A DNA stretch of 5,596 bases from Candidatus Brocadiaceae bacterium (lineage in GTDB: Bacteria > Planctomycetota > Brocadiia > SM23-32): the NCBI GenBank assembly GCA_003551785.1, contig PUNP01000584.1:1-5596 (forward strand), given 5' to 3'. This document shows positions 5,134 through 5,596 of this stretch, one piece after another. Every line of letters begins with the position of its first letter. Positions within the stretch are counted from its first letter, which is position 1. The notes under the pieces were generated by a model that was not told the origin of the DNA, did no database searches, and worked only from the letters and a program-made list of their open reading frames with translations. The position numbers and the translations under genes were made by a program.

Positions 5134-5596
5134 TCAGACAATAACATGTCTGAGGTCCCTAAGTTTCTCAAGATGACGGATTAATTCTGCATCTGAACCT
5201 GAGTTTTGGCGATAATAATCCAGAATGGGCAGCACCACAGCGTTGGGAAATTCCACACCATCACATACGTCCCTGTGGAGTCCTGAGTCGGTATCGAGCC
5301 AGAGCACTAACAAACTGCTTGCCTGGTGGCCGTAACGGAACAGTTTTTTAAACGCTGTATTCTCAGAAAGGGTTATCTCCAGCCAGGTCCCGTCATCGAG
5401 CATCATATCAGGATTATAATGGTCATGCGTTCTCAGCTTCAGTCCATTCTTTTCGGCAAAACGGACATACCATGAAGCTGGTATAACATGGTCAAAAACC
5501 GGCTCTTCAACATAACCGATGCGCAGCGAATCGAACACCTGCCTGGCGAGAACTTCAAGTATACGCCCCCTTGCACCGGTACGCTGGATGGTCTCC
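5134..5596 (-). CDS. Unrecognised protein with a PD...ExT motif, possibly a PD-(D/E)XK nuclease-like fold; N-terminus cut by window edge
   Basis: The minus-strand frame is open from the right edge to TGA at 5134-5136, giving 153 visible residues. The GTG at 5538 is only an internal codon, because reading continues upstream without a stop. I do not recognise the family. The protein is soluble with no membrane segment. Visible features are GRILEVLAR near the left (Glu14), EEPVFDH (Glu30-Glu31), then HYNPDMMLDDGTWLEIT with Pro62-Asp63 and Glu73-Ile74-Thr75, followed by LSENTAFKKLFRYGHQA and a strand LLVLWLDTD. Glu, then PD, then ExK on a strand is the order in PD-(D/E)XK nucleases (TnsA, VRR and Holliday-resolvase-like). 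Here Thr75 stands where Lys is usual; Lys83 or Lys84 might compensate. A nuclease role is an inference from this pattern alone. It is convergent with the plus-strand unit ending at 5085, and no terminator of its own is evident. Confidence 0.7.
   Translation of the reverse strand, partial: ETIQRTGARGRILEVLARQVFDSLRIGYVEEPVFDHVIPASWYVRFAEKNGLKLRTHDHYNPDMMLDDGTWLEITLSENTAFKKLFRYGHQASSLLVLWLDTDSGLHRDVCDGVEFPNAVVLPILDYYRQNSGSDAELIRHLEKLRDLRHVIV

Noticed and set aside
1..5596. CRISPR array, rRNA or insertion sequence
   Set aside because: No regularly spaced repeats, rRNA-like blocks, transposase motifs or terminal inverted repeats were seen.

Overview
The window reads as ordinary bacterial chromosome: two complete housekeeping or metabolic genes, one gene cut by the left edge, a tRNA gene, and then a disordered accessory stretch ending in a gene cut by the right edge. 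Encoded CCA on the tRNA, sigma70-like promoters, a clear Shine-Dalgarno site before the glycosidase and intrinsic terminators all indicate a bacterium. The gene mix (CPBP protease, short-type TyrRS, a signal-less HexD-like GH20 enzyme) would suit a Gram-negative such as a member of the PVC group (Lentisphaerota, Kiritimatiellota or Verrucomicrobiota), but that placement is a guess.

Layout. 1-675 (+) is the C-terminal part of a CPBP-family intramembrane protease carrying all three conserved motifs. 816-2048 (+) is a complete tyrosyl-tRNA synthetase with HIGH, KMSKS and a C-terminal S4 domain. 2176-3786 (+) is a complete cytoplasmic GH20 enzyme resembling hexosaminidase D. These three are co-oriented, but gaps of 127-140 nt and hairpins between them do not argue strongly for one operon. 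3787-4260 holds a near-consensus promoter (3970-3998), a possible 29-codon leader ORF, tRNA-Thr(TGT) and a strong intrinsic terminator, together forming a self-contained tRNA transcription unit.

4261-5133 has no intact long gene. A good promoter (4338-4366) leads into a broken AbiEii-type nucleotidyltransferase (toxin family) fragment. Its frame is destroyed by a 10-bp perfect tandem duplication, and the rest of the gene is missing. Next come a possible PAS-domain scrap on the minus strand and a small membrane-protein reading that needs a frameshift, closed by an intrinsic terminator (5039-5085). 5134-5596 (-) is the C-terminal part of an unrecognised soluble protein whose PD...ExT arrangement loosely resembles PD-(D/E)XK nucleases.

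How the genes relate. TyrRS and tRNA-Thr both serve translation but do not pair with each other. The GH20 enzyme would trim terminal N-acetylhexosamine from intracellular or imported oligosaccharides. The right third looks like a gene graveyard beside a tRNA, a common setting for decayed mobile or defence genes. I see no intact new multi-gene system here. The best leads are the duplication-inactivated AbiEii remnant, the tRNA leader ORF, and the right-edge protein.
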